DNA from: Ceriagrion tenellum
Lineage: Eukaryota; Arthropoda; Insecta; Odonata; Coenagrionidae
NCBI GenBank assembly: GCA_963169105.1
Contig: OY720639.1
Span: 121,293,117-121,357,116 of the forward strand
DNA: 64,000 bases
Reading direction: 5' to 3'
Numbering within the stretch: position 1 is the stretch's first letter; every line of letters begins with the position of its first letter. The translations under genes were made by a program, and so were the position numbers. Below, one piece after another: positions 1 to 12,064 of this stretch. Under the pieces are notes generated by a model. That model was not told the DNA's origin and ran no database searches. It saw only the letters and a list, made by a program, of their open reading frames with translations.

Positions 1-215
1 AGATACATTGCCAAACAGATAGGTACAAAAACTCGTTCTTTCCACGCACAATAAGCGACCACAATGAAAACTGAGCTCCACTTAATACACATCACCATCT
101 CACCCCCCAAAACCTTACATCTTTACACAGCTGGTGATCTAACAACCACTGTAACACGCCCATGCGGCGGTTCGCAGGGTAGTATGTAGATGTGGATATA
201 GTTGTAGATGTAGTG
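1..215 (+). mobile_element. LINE family A, 3' end, copy 1 (cut by window edge)
   Basis: This is the last stretch of a Jockey/CR1-like non-LTR retrotransposon. It aligns by eye with five other places in the window (11268, 19812, 37470, 47241 on minus, 63158 on minus). Shared landmarks are the block 'acagataggtac', a 'gagctccac' block, 'cggctggtga', 'cgcccatgcggcgg', and a tail rich in the hexamer agatgt from about position 185. In longer copies the first part encodes the C-terminus of ORF2 ('SFFPRTI'), so the strand is the sense strand. The 5' side lies outside the window. That it is a LINE 3' end is inferred from the coding part of copies 4 and 6. Confidence 0.75.
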
Positions 216-1689
216 AAGCTTTAGTAATGACACCATTTGTGAGAACTTGAAAAAGTCAATGAGATTTTTACAACAAAAATGATATGGAACTTAAGAAAGG
301 CGACAGAACAATATTTGAATTCAAGACTCCTGATGTACCGAGGAAAGAAAGAAGCTGCTGCTAAAAGCAGGCGTGGAGGGTAGATTGACTCTTGCAAGAT
401 AGCCAGTCACCTGCGGAATTTTGATTGATAAAAATATTAAGCGAAAGAACATTTTTTGAGCAAAAAAGGAAATCATAAACTAAATGCCTAGGAAGGAAAG
501 AGCTCAAATTTCATGACAAAACATAAAGAATGAACGAATAACGACCATTTTTTGACTCGAGGACAGATTCGAAGGAAAATTGGCGTAGTATTAAAAAATA
601 TCAGGTGAGCAAAGTTATTAAAAGAGACGCTAATTTGCAAGAGGGTAATAAGGAGAGAACTTCGCTGAGAACCATTTTAACCGAAGTAGAACATAGTAAC
701 GGAGTATGCTTCGATTTGTTTTAATAATGATGATAAGGACTTTATGATATTTTTATAATTGTATTAATGCAGAAGGATGTCCTAGACGTTTCTTGGAGGT
801 CAGATTTTAAGTCGATATTTTAGCAATGTGAATAATGGCTACCAGGATATTTCTGCATGAGCGAACGTGGCACAAAGCCTGTGTGGTGGAATTTGTAGAG
901 ATTTCGGATGCCTCTCCCTCATGGAGGGAGAAGGCGATACTGCTGCAAAGATTCTTTTCCGCTACAGCGGGCAAAAGCACAATTACCCGTCAACCGAGAG
1001 TAGGACGATGTTGTAAGCTTGAGTGCGCAATTGATTATTGAAAGTCCTGCACTTTCCCTAATATTTTTTGTTTTCCATCCAGGTGATGTAATATACTAAT
1101 TTCACTGCAGGTCATTATTGCTCCATCAATTTGAAAAGTGAGTCTCAACCATGCTGAAAATTACTCTCGGTCCGTTATGAACTCCCTCTCTCCATCTTAT
1201 CTCTTGTTCCCATTCACTTCCCTCTGCGAGGCTGAGCCATGCAATTTCACCTAATTGTTTTCGTTAAAAAAGTGTGATAAATCTCATTATATTCTTGTTT
1301 ACTGACTACTTAATATCATCCTCCAACCTTTTTCATCAAAACCCTAAACCAACCTCGAAACACATTCAGATTGATCGAAATTTGAATGGAGATAGGTAAA
1401 AAAAAACTCTCAGCGCTTATCTATTTCAATAATTTTGCCAGAGTAATGTTAAAATTCTTAGCGTTGATCTAACATATTATGTAGAATCAGAAGAATATAG
1501 GAATACCAACCATCATTTTATAGCCGCCGGCGTCTTATTTCTTTTTCACACGGTTTTATTTCTTCATACGCTTTGATCAAAGAAGAGAGATTTTAAGTGC
1601 TAAAATGTATTTATTAAAACGTTATCCAACTAACATGCTTATCGCTTGTGCTTTGCTCATGCGATTTTTTTTACATTTCAGTAAATTTT
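216..1689. other. No recognised feature
   Basis: AT-rich sequence with no recognisable gene or repeat. A 68-codon open frame at 835-1041 has no visible motif and is treated as chance. Confidence 0.5.
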
Positions 1690-1925
1690 AGTTTAATTTT
1701 TTTTTTCATTTTGCAGGTTTATCAAAGACTTTTCCTTCGCCCTGTATTATTATCCAAGTTAATCTTCTCTGATCTAATTCGTTCTGGTCTTTTATTAAAA
1801 TTATTCTCTTCTCTCCAACCATGTAAAGCCCTTTCTTGTTTGCCTTTCTCTTCATCAATCGACCTTTTTAGAGTCCCCTCCATACCCATTCTTCAAGCGC
1901 TCGCAACCTATTCCCTTCCTCTTTC
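1690..1925 (-). pseudogene. RTE-like LINE, C-terminal ORF2 fragment
   Basis: Read on the minus strand from about 1918 downwards, one frame gives 'LRALEEWVWRGL', a stop, then further residues and 'LYMVGEKRIILIK', and finally 'RRLTWI' followed by 'GEGKVFD'. This follows the order of the region after the reverse transcriptase in RTE-like LINEs (a W-x-W-R-R block, a V-G-E-K-R block, then R-R-L-x-W-I-G-H). The G-H after W-I is lost here and one nonsense codon is visible. No other part of the element can be recognised next to it, so it is an isolated, old fragment. The family label comes from general pattern knowledge and not from a search. Confidence 0.55.
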
Positions 1926-4372
1926 CTTCCAGAAAATGATTCCACATCACACAGTTTCACTCATTCTAGACTCTTCACCAGTGCTCTTTTATCGACATCA
2001 TCTTCATTAATTATCCATCTATAAATCAAAATTTCCTTTTTTAAAGCAATTTATCTACTATCTTTACTTCTTTGCCCATTTTCCTCTAATCTACTATTAA
2101 GATACCCAGCTGTGTTATTCTAATTGCTCTAGTTTGTATCCACCCCTGTAAACCCCTATGCGGAGACTTTCTCTCTGAAGAGTCTTATTATTTAGGTTAG
2201 ATTATGACTGACCTCCATTCTATTTAACGAATGATTTTTTAAACAAATTTTGCGAAACTCACACTAGCATATAACCTTAATAAATCCCTAATCTCAAACT
2301 GAACTCATCTCTGAACCAATCTAAACTGATGATAATTTACTCCTCTGCCCAGTAATTGGTGTAAGACATGGAAAAACTTAGTATAAGCACTTAAAACCTT
2401 TTTATAACTTTTTCCCATATTTTTCCACCATTTATTTCTTTTAGTCATCACAAGAAGTCAGTGCAGTAACAACGTAGCGAGAAACGTCGGAATTGCATTG
2501 AAATCTGTCGCTCTAGTAAAATATGAGATGAAATCAAAAAGTGAACACTTATTCTTCCTTAATATCTATTAGGTATGACAAAGTGTTTCTTAGGCCTTTT
2601 TACCACATCTGTATTCTGATCTATTGATAATTGCGAGTGGTTGAAATGAAAAAGCTAAAAAGACAGTTTATCAATCTTTTTAGGTATCAAACAGATGCTC
2701 ACGTTAACATTTACATTGCAGCGTTTATAGTTAATGGTGCTAGAAGCGTCTACTTTCAGCAAAACTGAGCACTCGGTCTAAAAAAGCGCCGAATATTGGA
2801 CTGCAGCTCCGAGCTGGTTAAAACTTCAGCTTTGTGTGTTCGGGAGGGCCCGGCGTGACCATCTTTGTATTTCAATGAATCATCGGCCGACCCCTGACAA
2901 CCATTGAGTAGGTAGTGTGTTTGGTCTGTTGCATTAAAGGCATATCTATGTTTTGGGAATTATGTTAGTAAACAAGAGCGGTATATGCATAAATGATACG
3001 TATATATGCTGCGTAAATTTAAAGAAGAAGTATTAATGAGTTAATGAACGATAGCATCTTTTTTCGGTGAATAGTATTCATAAAGATTTCTTGGGATTTC
3101 CAACTGGGTGCACTAACCAACGCTTCAGTTCCATACTCTGTCGCCATCCGGAGGGTAATGACATTACCCTGGGGACAGCCATGTAAGAAGCCGGAACGTT
3201 GGATCTTGACCCATGTACCCGGTCGCAATCCAGCAAAACGTTCTTGAATATCAATGAATTATCTTTTGACGTAAAAAAAACTTTAACACTATGCCATAAA
3301 TACATGAGTTGCTAGATTTTGAATTTTTTCGAGTTGAAAAGTTTAAATTTGAAATCCAAAGTAAGCATGGATATCGTTGACTCGTATGAAGATGCCTTTT
3401 TCGTGGACCTATATTTAATCAAATCTTAACGTGAGCTTAGCTAATTTACCTCCCACTGTTTGGTGAAAGGAATTTGGAGCTGATATTTATGCGATCTTTC
3501 CATTCGTGCACGATGTCACCAGAAACACGCTTGCTCATATCCGTGGTTAAACGCATGCGGCAACACGCCCTGGAGGATGTTAGCAGATAATGGCGGCGAG
3601 GAGGGAGGTGGGAGGCTGACGGGGGAGCGGGGGGGGGGGGGAACTCCTGGGGAGTGGAGAAGGGTGTTAGGGGGTGAGGGGAGCGGGTCAAACTAATATT
3701 CCGTCCGGCATGCGATGTGTTTTAGCAAGCACGAAAGCGCCCGAAGGAGGAGAATGGACCAATATCGAGCAGATTACGTGTTTCCCTGGGAAAGCGATTC
3801 TGAATGCGCTTGCTTGCTTGTTCGCCACTCAATCGCCCATGTTGATCCCATGTTGCCCGCACATCGCGAAATTCTCATCCGAAGGTTAGGTAAGCAGCCG
3901 CGGAGGAAAAACTGTATTGTAAACACACACTTTTTAGCAGAATATAAACTATTTCACCCTTTTAATTCCATGATACTAATTCTAAAAACACGTGATTCTC
4001 GGCTGATGAAACTTTAATACCTTTCGGCGCATTATTTTTTATGCTAAAGCGTTATTTATGGAGTCAAAAAGGCATCAGATGGATTGGTGAAATACTGGCT
4101 GTTAGGCTAATAAACAAAATAAAAAAGAAGCGTATTTATTTAGCGAAACGAGATTTCCACAGATTTCTCTTACTTTTGAGTGTTCATGCGACTTATGGCC
4201 GGTTGAAAAAACATTTAGTTATGGAATCAATAGTCAAAGGATCCATGAAGTTATGGACCTCATAAAAGTATTTTTGTTGTAGGAACACATCTACCAGTTA
4301 CATAACTTATCTATCAATAGTTAATTCTTTGAATGTTTGGTGAATCGAATAAGCAGATTAATACGATATTTC
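1926..4372. other. No recognised feature; short G run
   Basis: No gene or known repeat recognised. There is a run of 13 G at 3629-3641 inside a small GC-rich patch (about 3590-3900). The open frames across this patch (71-100 codons on both strands) overlap each other in different frames and show no domain. Confidence 0.45.
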
Positions 4373-4895
4373 TTTATTTCAAGAAGGTATTCGACAAGGT
4401 GCCTCACAAAAAACTTATTTATAAATTGTATTAATGCGGAGTTAATAAAAGATAGTGAACTGGATTAGGGTCTTTCTCAGTTATCGAAAACAAAAAGTAA
4501 TTATTGACGGTTTCAGCGCTGATATGGTCGAAGTCACATCCCGTGTTCCTCAAGGAAGCGTGATCGGCACTCTTTTATTCATTATTATTATTAATGACCT
4601 AAGTTCTCAAGTTAGCAGTAAATTAAGATTATTTGCCGACGATACAGTAATCTACCGTGTAATAAGCGAAGAAGCGAACTTTGAAGATCTTTTATCAGAC
4701 CTTGACAACGCTCATTCGTGGTGCCAGGAGTGGGGGTTAGAATTAAATATCAGCAAATGCACCACAGTCCACATCCTGCGAAAGTCATCACAAAAATGCC
4801 ATACCTATACCGTGGGTAGAGTAAACATAAAATCTTCAGATACAGTAAAATATCTTGGAATTCTAGTGGGTGATATAGCTCTATCGAGTTCATAA
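4373..4895 (+). pseudogene. Jockey/CR1-like LINE reverse transcriptase fragment
   Basis: The fragment encodes the palm region of a non-LTR reverse transcriptase, the enzyme that copies element RNA at the nicked target. At 4373-4420 a first frame reads 'YFKKVFDKVPHKKL' (the F-D-x-V-P-H block). After stops and a frame change, an open stretch at 4455-4895 (146 codons) carries 'WIRVFLSYRKQKV', 'VPQGSVIGTLLF' (P-Q-G-S-V-L-G-P block) and 'LRLFADDTVIYR', whose FADD is the catalytic aspartate pair and is intact. 'WCQEWGLELNISKC' and 'VKYLGI' follow in the normal order. The endonuclease domain and the C-terminal region are absent. It is a dead, truncated copy. It could belong to the same family as the family-A tails in this window, but the two parts never occur together here. 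Confidence 0.85.
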
Positions 4896-6519
4896 CGTCG
4901 TTCTTCCAACTGGCCATAAGTAACGTTCGTCACATAAGCACTAATGACCTAGGAGTTGAAGATTCCATACTCAACAACCCTTGAATTGATAGACGAGGAC
5001 GTTGCTCCAGCGCTGTTGAGGTCGGAAACAAGAAAGGAGGACTGAAATATATGATAAATGGATGTGAAGTGATTTGGCGTTGGAAAATGGAATTGGACTG
5101 CTTCGATAGGTATTACATGTCCTTGCAGTCTTCCTCGTTTATGTGTGACACAACCATTAGCTTATTTGATTTCCACCAATAATAAGACCAATTTGTAAGG
5201 CCCCTTGTATCTGTTATATCAAAAAGCCAAACTGGACGGGCACGAGCACCAATGCGAGCACTGATGCAAAATCCACTCAAAATCGTGACCCTCGAATTAG
5301 CTGACACCTCCACCGGGGTGGACAATTTTTCCTTCAATTATTACTTCTATAAGACTGCAATGTCGTAGAATACGACCATCTTGTGTATTTCAGTTCAAAT
5401 TATTTTCAACCGACCTTTTTTCCTCATTCCTCCGTAGGAATTCATCATTCGTGAATACTCGACTGACTACGAAACGTGAGAGTACAGTACAATAAGAGTA
5501 AAATCGATTTTCACATCCTGGTTGCAGGGGGAGAAAATGATAGATGCGTCAAATTCATTAAATAATTAAAAGGAAAACAGGGATATCTCTGTATGATGGT
5601 ATATCTGTGGTATTATCACATTTAGCGAAGTTTTTAGAAACACATTAGTTCCACATGCACTGTTAAATCTATACAAACGTTCGGGCGACGGTTACATGGG
5701 AAGTTTAAGTAATTTTGTTCTTGGATCATGGATCCATTAAGCGTGATTGAATCATGATATATGGATGTCCTCAAGTTTTAGCGAGATAGCTAGCTAAAGC
5801 TAAAAATTGATATTATATTGATACCATTAATACAGCCAAAGTCAATAAATGACATGGCTTGTGAACAATAAAGAAATAAAAATCTTTTGGATAATTCAAA
5901 CATTCATTTAAAGTGAATTCCATCCAAAAAAACCTTAGAAAAGCCTTAAATTCTAATGAGAATGTTATTTCAAGAATGGTAATAACGAGTCCAAGCCTTT
6001 GTAGTTAAAGTGGTATAGGTAGGACTAGAGGTATATTCTGAGAATAAGTAAATAGCTCTAGAGCGAATTTCCTCCCATAAAAAACACCACTGCCAATTTC
6101 TAAATGCTTTTCCTACTATAGAAAATTTGAAACAGGTTACAATAGCTACTATTTCATGACATGATTTACCCTATTTCTGTGTCTTATTTTCAACTTTTGG
6201 TGGGGCAGGGAAATGTGAAAAAACTAATACGTTACCGATAAGCGAGTTACACTGAAAAAAATCACGAATGTATTATGATTCAAATCTATTCTGTTTTATT
6301 GCGGACATTCTGTTATTCGTGGAATATCTGTTATTCGTAGAATTCTGCGTTGACGCATGGGTGACAATTTAGGAATTCTTAAGTATTTAACAACCTAACT
6401 TCTACGGCACATAATTTTTAATTCGCAATTTTATTCCGCGCTTAACATAAATAATATAAAAGCAGGGAAATATCGAGGTGAGTACAAAAAATATTGGTCA
6501 GAATTCTTACGTTAAAGCC
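4896..6519. other. No recognised feature
   Basis: Low-complexity-free AT-rich DNA with no gene, repeat pair or RNA that I can support. Confidence 0.45.
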
Positions 6520-7040
6520 TCTTTCTCTCACTCCAATGGCGATACAGGCCTAGTTGAGCCCTGGACTCGTCAACTTTCCGTCTCCATCCATCTCGGTCTC
6601 TTGACTGTTCTCTCCAATTCCTGATCCTTAGTAGGTGTCTTGCATCCTTGCTTACGTTATCTGCCCACCTGCCCTTGGTTTCCCCACTCGTCTCTTTCCT
6701 CCCATACTCTCAAAGAAGACTTTTTTTTCCACCCTCGTCTCTGGCATCCGCTGGACATGTCCTACCCATCGGAGCCTCATTAGCTTAATGTGAGCGGAAA
6801 TTTTAGGTTCTTTGTAAAATTCATATATTTCATGGTTCCAACGAATTCTCCATATCCCTTCACTGTTTTCTGGCCCATAAATTCTCCTCAGCATTCTTCT
6901 TTCTAGGCTATCCAGTAAGTTCAGCAGATTTTGCCGTCATTGTCCATGTTTCACTTCTGCATGACAGAACTGTACGTATAAGGGTTTTATAGAGTTTGAC
7001 CTTCGTTTCCCTGTACACATTTCTAAACGTTAGAGGCTAT
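6520..7040 (-). pseudogene. RTE-like LINE, C-terminal ORF2 fragment
   Basis: On the minus strand the open stretch 6894-6652 reads 'MLRRIYGPENSEG', then 'WRIRWNHEIYEFYKEP', 'LMRLRWVGHVQRMPETR' and 'KRRVGKPRA'. The R-W-x-G-H-V-x-R-M block followed by a G-R-P-R-like block is the usual C-terminal part of RTE-type LINE ORF2. Upstream on the same strand (about 7040-6900) the sequence still resembles the preceding region of such elements, and downstream (6650-6520) it continues past the open frame. The reverse transcriptase itself is missing, so this is a 3' fragment. It differs in sequence from the family-C copies at 18430 and 38930. Confidence 0.75.
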
Positions 7041-9952
7041 AACACCATAATAACATATAAGCATGGTTAGCATAATTTAATTATAACAATTAAATATACG
7101 GGGCAGTAGAAATTAGACAAATTGAATGGAAACTTGGCGTATGTAATAGAAGATACATATATTTATTAATGATTTTTAACTTGGAAGATGAAATATTCTA
7201 GTTTGGGAGCAAAATTCTAGATTTTTTTACTGCCTGTAGACGCCTTCTGAAAACGATCTCCTTCAATGTATGAGAATTAAACGACTAGTCATTTTTCCAT
7301 TATTTTATTGCTTCAATTGATAGTTCAACGGAGTGATATATCCCTTTACGATCAAAAACACTCGTTTGTTTCAAAAGATTTTTTATTGTGTTTTAGAAAT
7401 TTTGAATGCTAGTATATGTGTCTAAAATTAAAGTACATGCGATCCTCTCGGTCAAATTTCTGGTGTGCGGCATTCATTTGTGTTCATTTTGCTAATAATG
7501 GCTTGTCTTAGGCAGTCCTAATTTTTATTCATCTTATCAAAGTTGATATCCAATATAAGCGTTAAGAGGCCGAAGTAGAGAACTTAACTCCGAATCTATT
7601 ATCTATTACAAAATTAAAATTCAATGGAAAATGTTTCTGAAAGTTACGGCTTGTCATATGCAAGGACTGAACATAAATAAATAATTATGGACCATATTAT
7701 GCCGATAAATCGGACGCAGGTACTCAGGCCCATTCCGCACAAATGCATCACCCTCCTCGGAGGAATTTTTCGAGAAACCGTTTCCCTCGAGAGAATTCCG
7801 TTTCCAAACATTTGGACAAGGAAACCTCAACTTCAACCCCACGGAGAAGATCTCTGCATTGGAGGTCAAGGCTGTTCGTTCCCGAGAGGAAGAAAAAAAA
7901 CTAATGCTCCATCTCTCCCAGAATTGAAGCCGTGGTACTCAACATCGACCGCACACCCCACTACCCCCGCGTAAAGTTCCAAATTAGTGCTCGCCCTTTC
8001 ATGAATAAAAAAGAGATACTCTGAGAAAAATTACGCGCCGCAGCTCATTTCCACGCTTCATTCAACTCTCTGCCATCTACGAGGCAAACAATCAGAAAAA
8101 TATCATCATTAACCGACATGTGAAGCTCCTTAAAAATGCATAAAACTAAATTGATCAAAGACATTTTATATGTAAGTTATTTTTATCCCATTTTTTCTGT
8201 ATTGATTCTGTATTCCATAATCATATTCCTATATCATATACCAACTCTTATGCGAGAAAATGTCTATGCATGGACGTAAAATAAAAATCGGTAACGGCTC
8301 CGACAGATTTTTATTTTAAATAAAATCTTGAGGGATTCAAGTATGTGAAATTGTTGGTCGTTCTTTGATTAAATCACTTCGGGAGAGGGTTGTACTCCGG
8401 AAACGTTTTCCAGACAAAATGATAAAAATCATGGGTTATGCAACTTGAAAATTTTAACTTCCTCAGTGAAGGCGTATGTTGTAATGAAAACTATATTTTA
8501 TGGCCTATGTCAAATTATCAATATGCAAATAGATTAAGAGGAGAAAAACGGTGGTCATTAGGGTGCATCACCATTTGTCATCGAGTGTCAGTTTGACGGG
8601 AAAGATTGCATTTAATGTTTTTGTCTTAAACAAAAATCTACTTTCATTAGATAAAAATATATTTCTACTATCGATGAAAAAAAGGCCAGATATGTGAAAC
8701 CACGAGGAAGTTTTTAATGAAACTTTAATTTTCATTGAGTTGTTATGCATTCCAAGCATCGGGGGTTATTGATTATTTCATGATATGAGCATTGAGAGAT
8801 AATTTAAATCATTTGCATTGGGTACTTTATATCCTTTCCCCATTACCATTGAATATCCCCCGGCGCTGTTCTTCGCTATTGTAATTCCATATTAATATGC
8901 TTAAAAATATTCTAGGGTGAAAAGTATAATTCCTATATAAATATAAAACTCACATTAGCATTTTGTGAAGCGCCATTTGGAATTTATGATCTTGAATGAA
9001 GCAGCCATGGTATATTATATCATAACTTCATCTTTATGCGTCGATTTTGCATTCAACATTTTAAGGCATCACATTATGTTTATATTTTTTTGCTATATGA
9101 TATATCGCATTGAAATTTATAGTATCAAATGTAATAATATTAAAAGCATACTTCATTCGTTCTTCTGCTCCTTTGTCTGTCCACCAATCACTCAAGTAAT
9201 TACACTTTTTGAGTTCATTTTATTCGCTTGCAGGGTACAAAGTCGGGATTAAAAAAGAAAGGAAATAAAATAAAGATTTTTTTCTTTCATGCGCACTCAG
9301 CTTTCAATAAACTTTGCATCGCCAGGATTCAGTTCATAGAAATTTTTACGTTTCCATCCGTAATCAAAAGAAATAGTTTTTATGATTCTGCACATCTTTT
9401 AATTGTACGACGCGTTTCATCGGCTTACGGCATTTTAAGGTTCAAACAAACATTTTTTACCTGAGGATGCAGTAAAACAGGGGAACGCAACGAACAGATG
9501 AAAATTCCGAAGAAAAGTAAAAAGTGTTTTTTATTCATCATGGATTTTAATTTATTTCCCATCGAATTTGTAAAATTTTGAGAAAAAAAGCAATATGTAA
9601 AACTGCTCAAAATTACGCGTTTGGTGAACCGTCTCCTTAACGACGGACAGTACCGCTGAAGCCAAAGGTCATATAAATATCTTTAGGAAATATAAAGGCC
9701 AATAATGTATGAGTGGGATTATTGAGTGGCTTTTATCATATGGTAAGCATACGAGTATATGTTGACAAGGCGCTCCTTGTATTGAAACATAGTATTTACC
9801 CGGATGAGAGATTTTTAAGCAAGCATTTATACAGTGGTTTTCTTGCTGGCTCAGAGTGTTCTAGACTTAATAGGATTATAGACGACACGGGAATGTACGT
9901 TTAATGCTTGAGATAATGAATTACTCCACTTAACTGAGTCATTGGAAATTCT
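7041..9952. other. No recognised feature
   Basis: No gene or repeat recognised. Overlapping frames of 71 and 95 codons on opposite strands around 7654-7974 show no motif. A weak hammerhead-like string near 8380-8420 (a CTCCGGAAACG block) is too decayed to call. Confidence 0.4.
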
Positions 9953-10063
9953 CCAGGGTTAAAATTCGCCATGAAAAAATCATTTTACTTGACCGGGAAT
10001 CGAACCCGGATCTCTCAATGGCCATTCAGTCAAATGATTTTTTCATGGTGAACTTCAACCCTG
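9953..10063. repeat. Fold-back repeat with tRNA T-arm in the loop
   Basis: Two 34-bp arms at 9953-9986 and 10030-10063 are reverse complements apart from about four positions; both contain 'ccatgaaaaaatcattt'. The loop holds, on the minus strand, a tRNA-like T-arm: 'ccgggttcgattcccgg', which contains a perfect Pol III B-box consensus (GGTTCGATTCC). The whole unit is 111 bp. It is probably made from two partial tRNA-derived SINE copies in inverted orientation, or it is a fold-back element that took up a tRNA-like sequence. It resembles the larger fold-back at 11629-11909, which also has B-boxes and a 'ccatgagaaaaatt' block in both arms. Confidence 0.65.
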
Positions 10064-10439
10064 GTGTATATGCACCCGTGCGAGTGACTTCGCACCACAT
10101 CATTTGTTAATGCAATGATAAGCAATTGGAAATTCAGGTCATCAGGTTTCCAACTTGCGCAAGATATTAAGACTAATCCATTAATTAGGATATATACGAA
10201 CAGGAGATTCGAATATTTTAAGAAACATTTCTCCTTGAGAGAACCTTATATTATTCCATGCTTAAAAAAAATTTGTCCCGGAACCACAAATTATAGCACA
10301 TAATAATTTTACACATAATGAAATACGTCTATTAATTAAAAATATGGGTATAGGGATATAGTAGTTTCATCATAAATCGCCACTATCACATTGCATATTA
10401 CGGAGAAATTGTTTGGAGAAAGTAGTTATAGAAGGAAAG
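10064..10439. other. No recognised feature
   Basis: Nothing recognised between the fold-back repeat and the tandem duplication. Confidence 0.4.
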
Positions 10440-10755
10440 ATATATGGGAAGAGAAGAAGAGGTTTAGTGCGATGACGGAAACGGAGGAGAGACGTACAGA
10501 GCAATGAAGGACCTCGCTCAATGAAGAAATGCCTGCAGACTACAGTTCCTATGAAATCTGTCAATAGAAAGATACACTGAAAGAAGAAGAAGATATTATA
10601 TCAAATAGCGCATAAAAGAGAAAGAGGTTTAGTGTGATGACAGAAATGATGAGAGAAGAGAGGTACAGAGCAATGAAGGACCTCGCTCAATGAAGAAATG
10701 CCAGTTCCTTTGAAATCTGTCAGTATACAGATACACTGAAAGAATACATTGCATC
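10440..10755 (+). repeat. 165-bp tandem duplication, possible RTE-like LINE tail
   Basis: Two units with an offset of 165 bp: the block 'agaggtttagtg' starts at 10458 and again at 10623, and 'caatgaaggacctcgctcaa' and 'tgaaatctgtca' recur in both in the same order. The second unit has lost a short piece after 'gaagaaatgc'. In one frame both units read 'YRAMKDLAQ', stop, 'RNA', which resembles the last residues of some RTE-like LINE ORF2 proteins. The duplication is seen directly; the LINE origin is a guess from that short motif. Confidence 0.6.
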
Positions 10756-10859
10756 AAATATCGCATTGCATCAGTTTGGGCTCGTATACACGTTTTTCCA
10801 GCTCAGATATTTGCGAGTGCATTCAAGTTTATTTATAAACAGGATAAATATTTTTTTAC

Positions 10860-11215
10860 CCGCTCCGGATTCCAGAGTTTATCCCTCCCCACACGCCGTC
10901 TCAAATTAAACGCGGTTGACCTCCTCGCCTCCCCCTGCCCTGCCCCGGCTCTCCTACTGCCGCTGCCGCCCCTTGCTGCTTCGGGAAGGGAGAGATCCTC
11001 GCTCTATGATTCTGCCGCATGCGGACGAATTGATTGCAGCGGAGAATCTCCTTCCCTCCCTCCCGACCTCTCTTTACCGCTCACTCTCTTCCTCTTTTGC
11101 AAATCTGTGGGCGGCAGCGGCGGAGTGTTATCCCGCGGCTCGTGAAAGGGGGCGCGCCCAATCGTTTCCAAGGACTGGGACGGCTGGTTTATGCATATGC
11201 TCCCGCGATGTCATC
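10860..11215. other. GC- and CpG-rich segment
   Basis: A pocket of high GC with many CpG sites in otherwise AT-rich DNA. It contains 'gccgctgccgcc', 'gggcggcagcggcgg', 'cccgcggctcgtgaaag' and 'ggggcgcgccc'. A palindromic 'atgcatatgc' lies near its end. It lies immediately upstream of a family-A LINE tail. The open frames (149 codons at 10916-11365, 62 codons at 11034-11222) are in different frames, and the longer one runs into the LINE tail in the wrong frame, so I do not call a protein. It could be a CpG-island-like promoter or a remnant of an unknown element; no TATA box or initiator stands out. Confidence 0.35.
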
Positions 11216-11267
11216 CATATAAACGTGAATTATCAGTTCCTCTTTACCAAAATTCATATAAAGCATG

Positions 11268-11625
11268 GGAGCCCCAAGAGACTCAGAGGCTACACGCTAG
11301 GCTTAGGTTGCTTGATAAATTCAGAACTGATATTTTTCAGAGCGACATTGAGAATATTATCATGACTCCTCACGACATCTCTAGGTCTGACAGATGAGAT
11401 AAAATAAGAGAGATACACTGCCGAACAGATAGGTACAAGAACTCATTCTTTCCGAGAACATTAAGCGACCACAATAAAAATTGAGCTCCACTAAATACAT
11501 TTCTATAATACATGTCACCGTTCCATCTCAAAAAACTTACACCTTTACACGGCTGGTGACCTAACACCCCCTCCACAACCCCATACGGCGGCACGCAGGG
11601 TGTTATGTAGTAGTATATGTAAAAT
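11268..11625 (+). mobile_element. LINE family A, 3' end, copy 2
   Basis: This is the 5'-truncated 3' end of a Jockey/CR1-like LINE. One frame reads 'RLHARLRLLDKFRTDIF', then 'ENIIMTPHDISRSDR', a stop at 11395-11397, then 'DKIREIHCRTDRYKNSFFP'. This is the usual C-terminus of such ORF2 proteins (R-R-x-x-A-R-L-R-L-L-x-K-F block and the S-F-F-P-R-T block). The 3' untranslated part shares the blocks listed for copy 1 and ends around 'ggtgttatgtagtag'. The fold-back SINE pair follows after only a few bases. Confidence 0.8.
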
Positions 11626-11628
11626 TAT

Positions 11629-11909
11629 CAAACATTGCAGGTGAATTTTTTAAATAAATTGCCATGAGAAAAATTCGGCCCGGACCGGGAATCAAACCAC
11701 GGACCTTTGGTTTGCCGGACCAATGCGCAGACCACTACGGTAACCAGGCTTCCTTAGGAAGATTTCCAGCCTTACTTAGGAAGCCTGGATAGCGTAGAGG
11801 TCTGCGCATTGGTCCGACAAATCAAAGTCCGTACTTCGATTCCCGGTCCAGGCCAAATTTTTCTCATGGAAATTTCTTCAAAAAATTCACCTCCTATGTT
11901 TGAACATTT
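11629..11909. repeat. Inverted pair of tRNA-derived SINEs (fold-back dimer)
   Basis: Two roughly 130-bp arms face head to head around 11763. The right arm (plus strand, from about 11778) starts 'aagcctggatagcgtagagg', continues 'gtctgcgcattggtccg', a degraded B-box 'cttcgattcccggtcc', then 'aaatttttctcatgg' and 'aaaaaattcacctcc'. The left arm on the minus strand has the same order with B-box 'ggtttgattcccggtcc' and A-box-like 'taccgtagtgg'. Both therefore have a tRNA-like head with Pol III A and B boxes and the same short tail. The dimer's centre has a second small palindrome built on 'cttaggaag'. The transcript would fold into a long hairpin. Confidence 0.8.
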
Positions 11910-12064
11910 TCAAATTGGCTTAGCACGGCATAATTGCTGGTGAAGGATACTGTTTCTTGGTTGTGGCTTCTTTGAAGCCCCCTTCTCCTCTGCGTTGCCT
12001 GCTTTGATTGTTGCCTTGTATCCACCTAGTCGCCTTGTATTCACCAAAATTGCCATAAGAATTA

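Noticed and set aside
8370..8420. Hammerhead-like string with CTCCGGAAACG
   Set aside because: The CTGATGA box is absent.
10916..11365. 149-codon frame
   Set aside because: It runs from the CpG-rich segment into the family-A LINE tail in a frame that is not the LINE frame.
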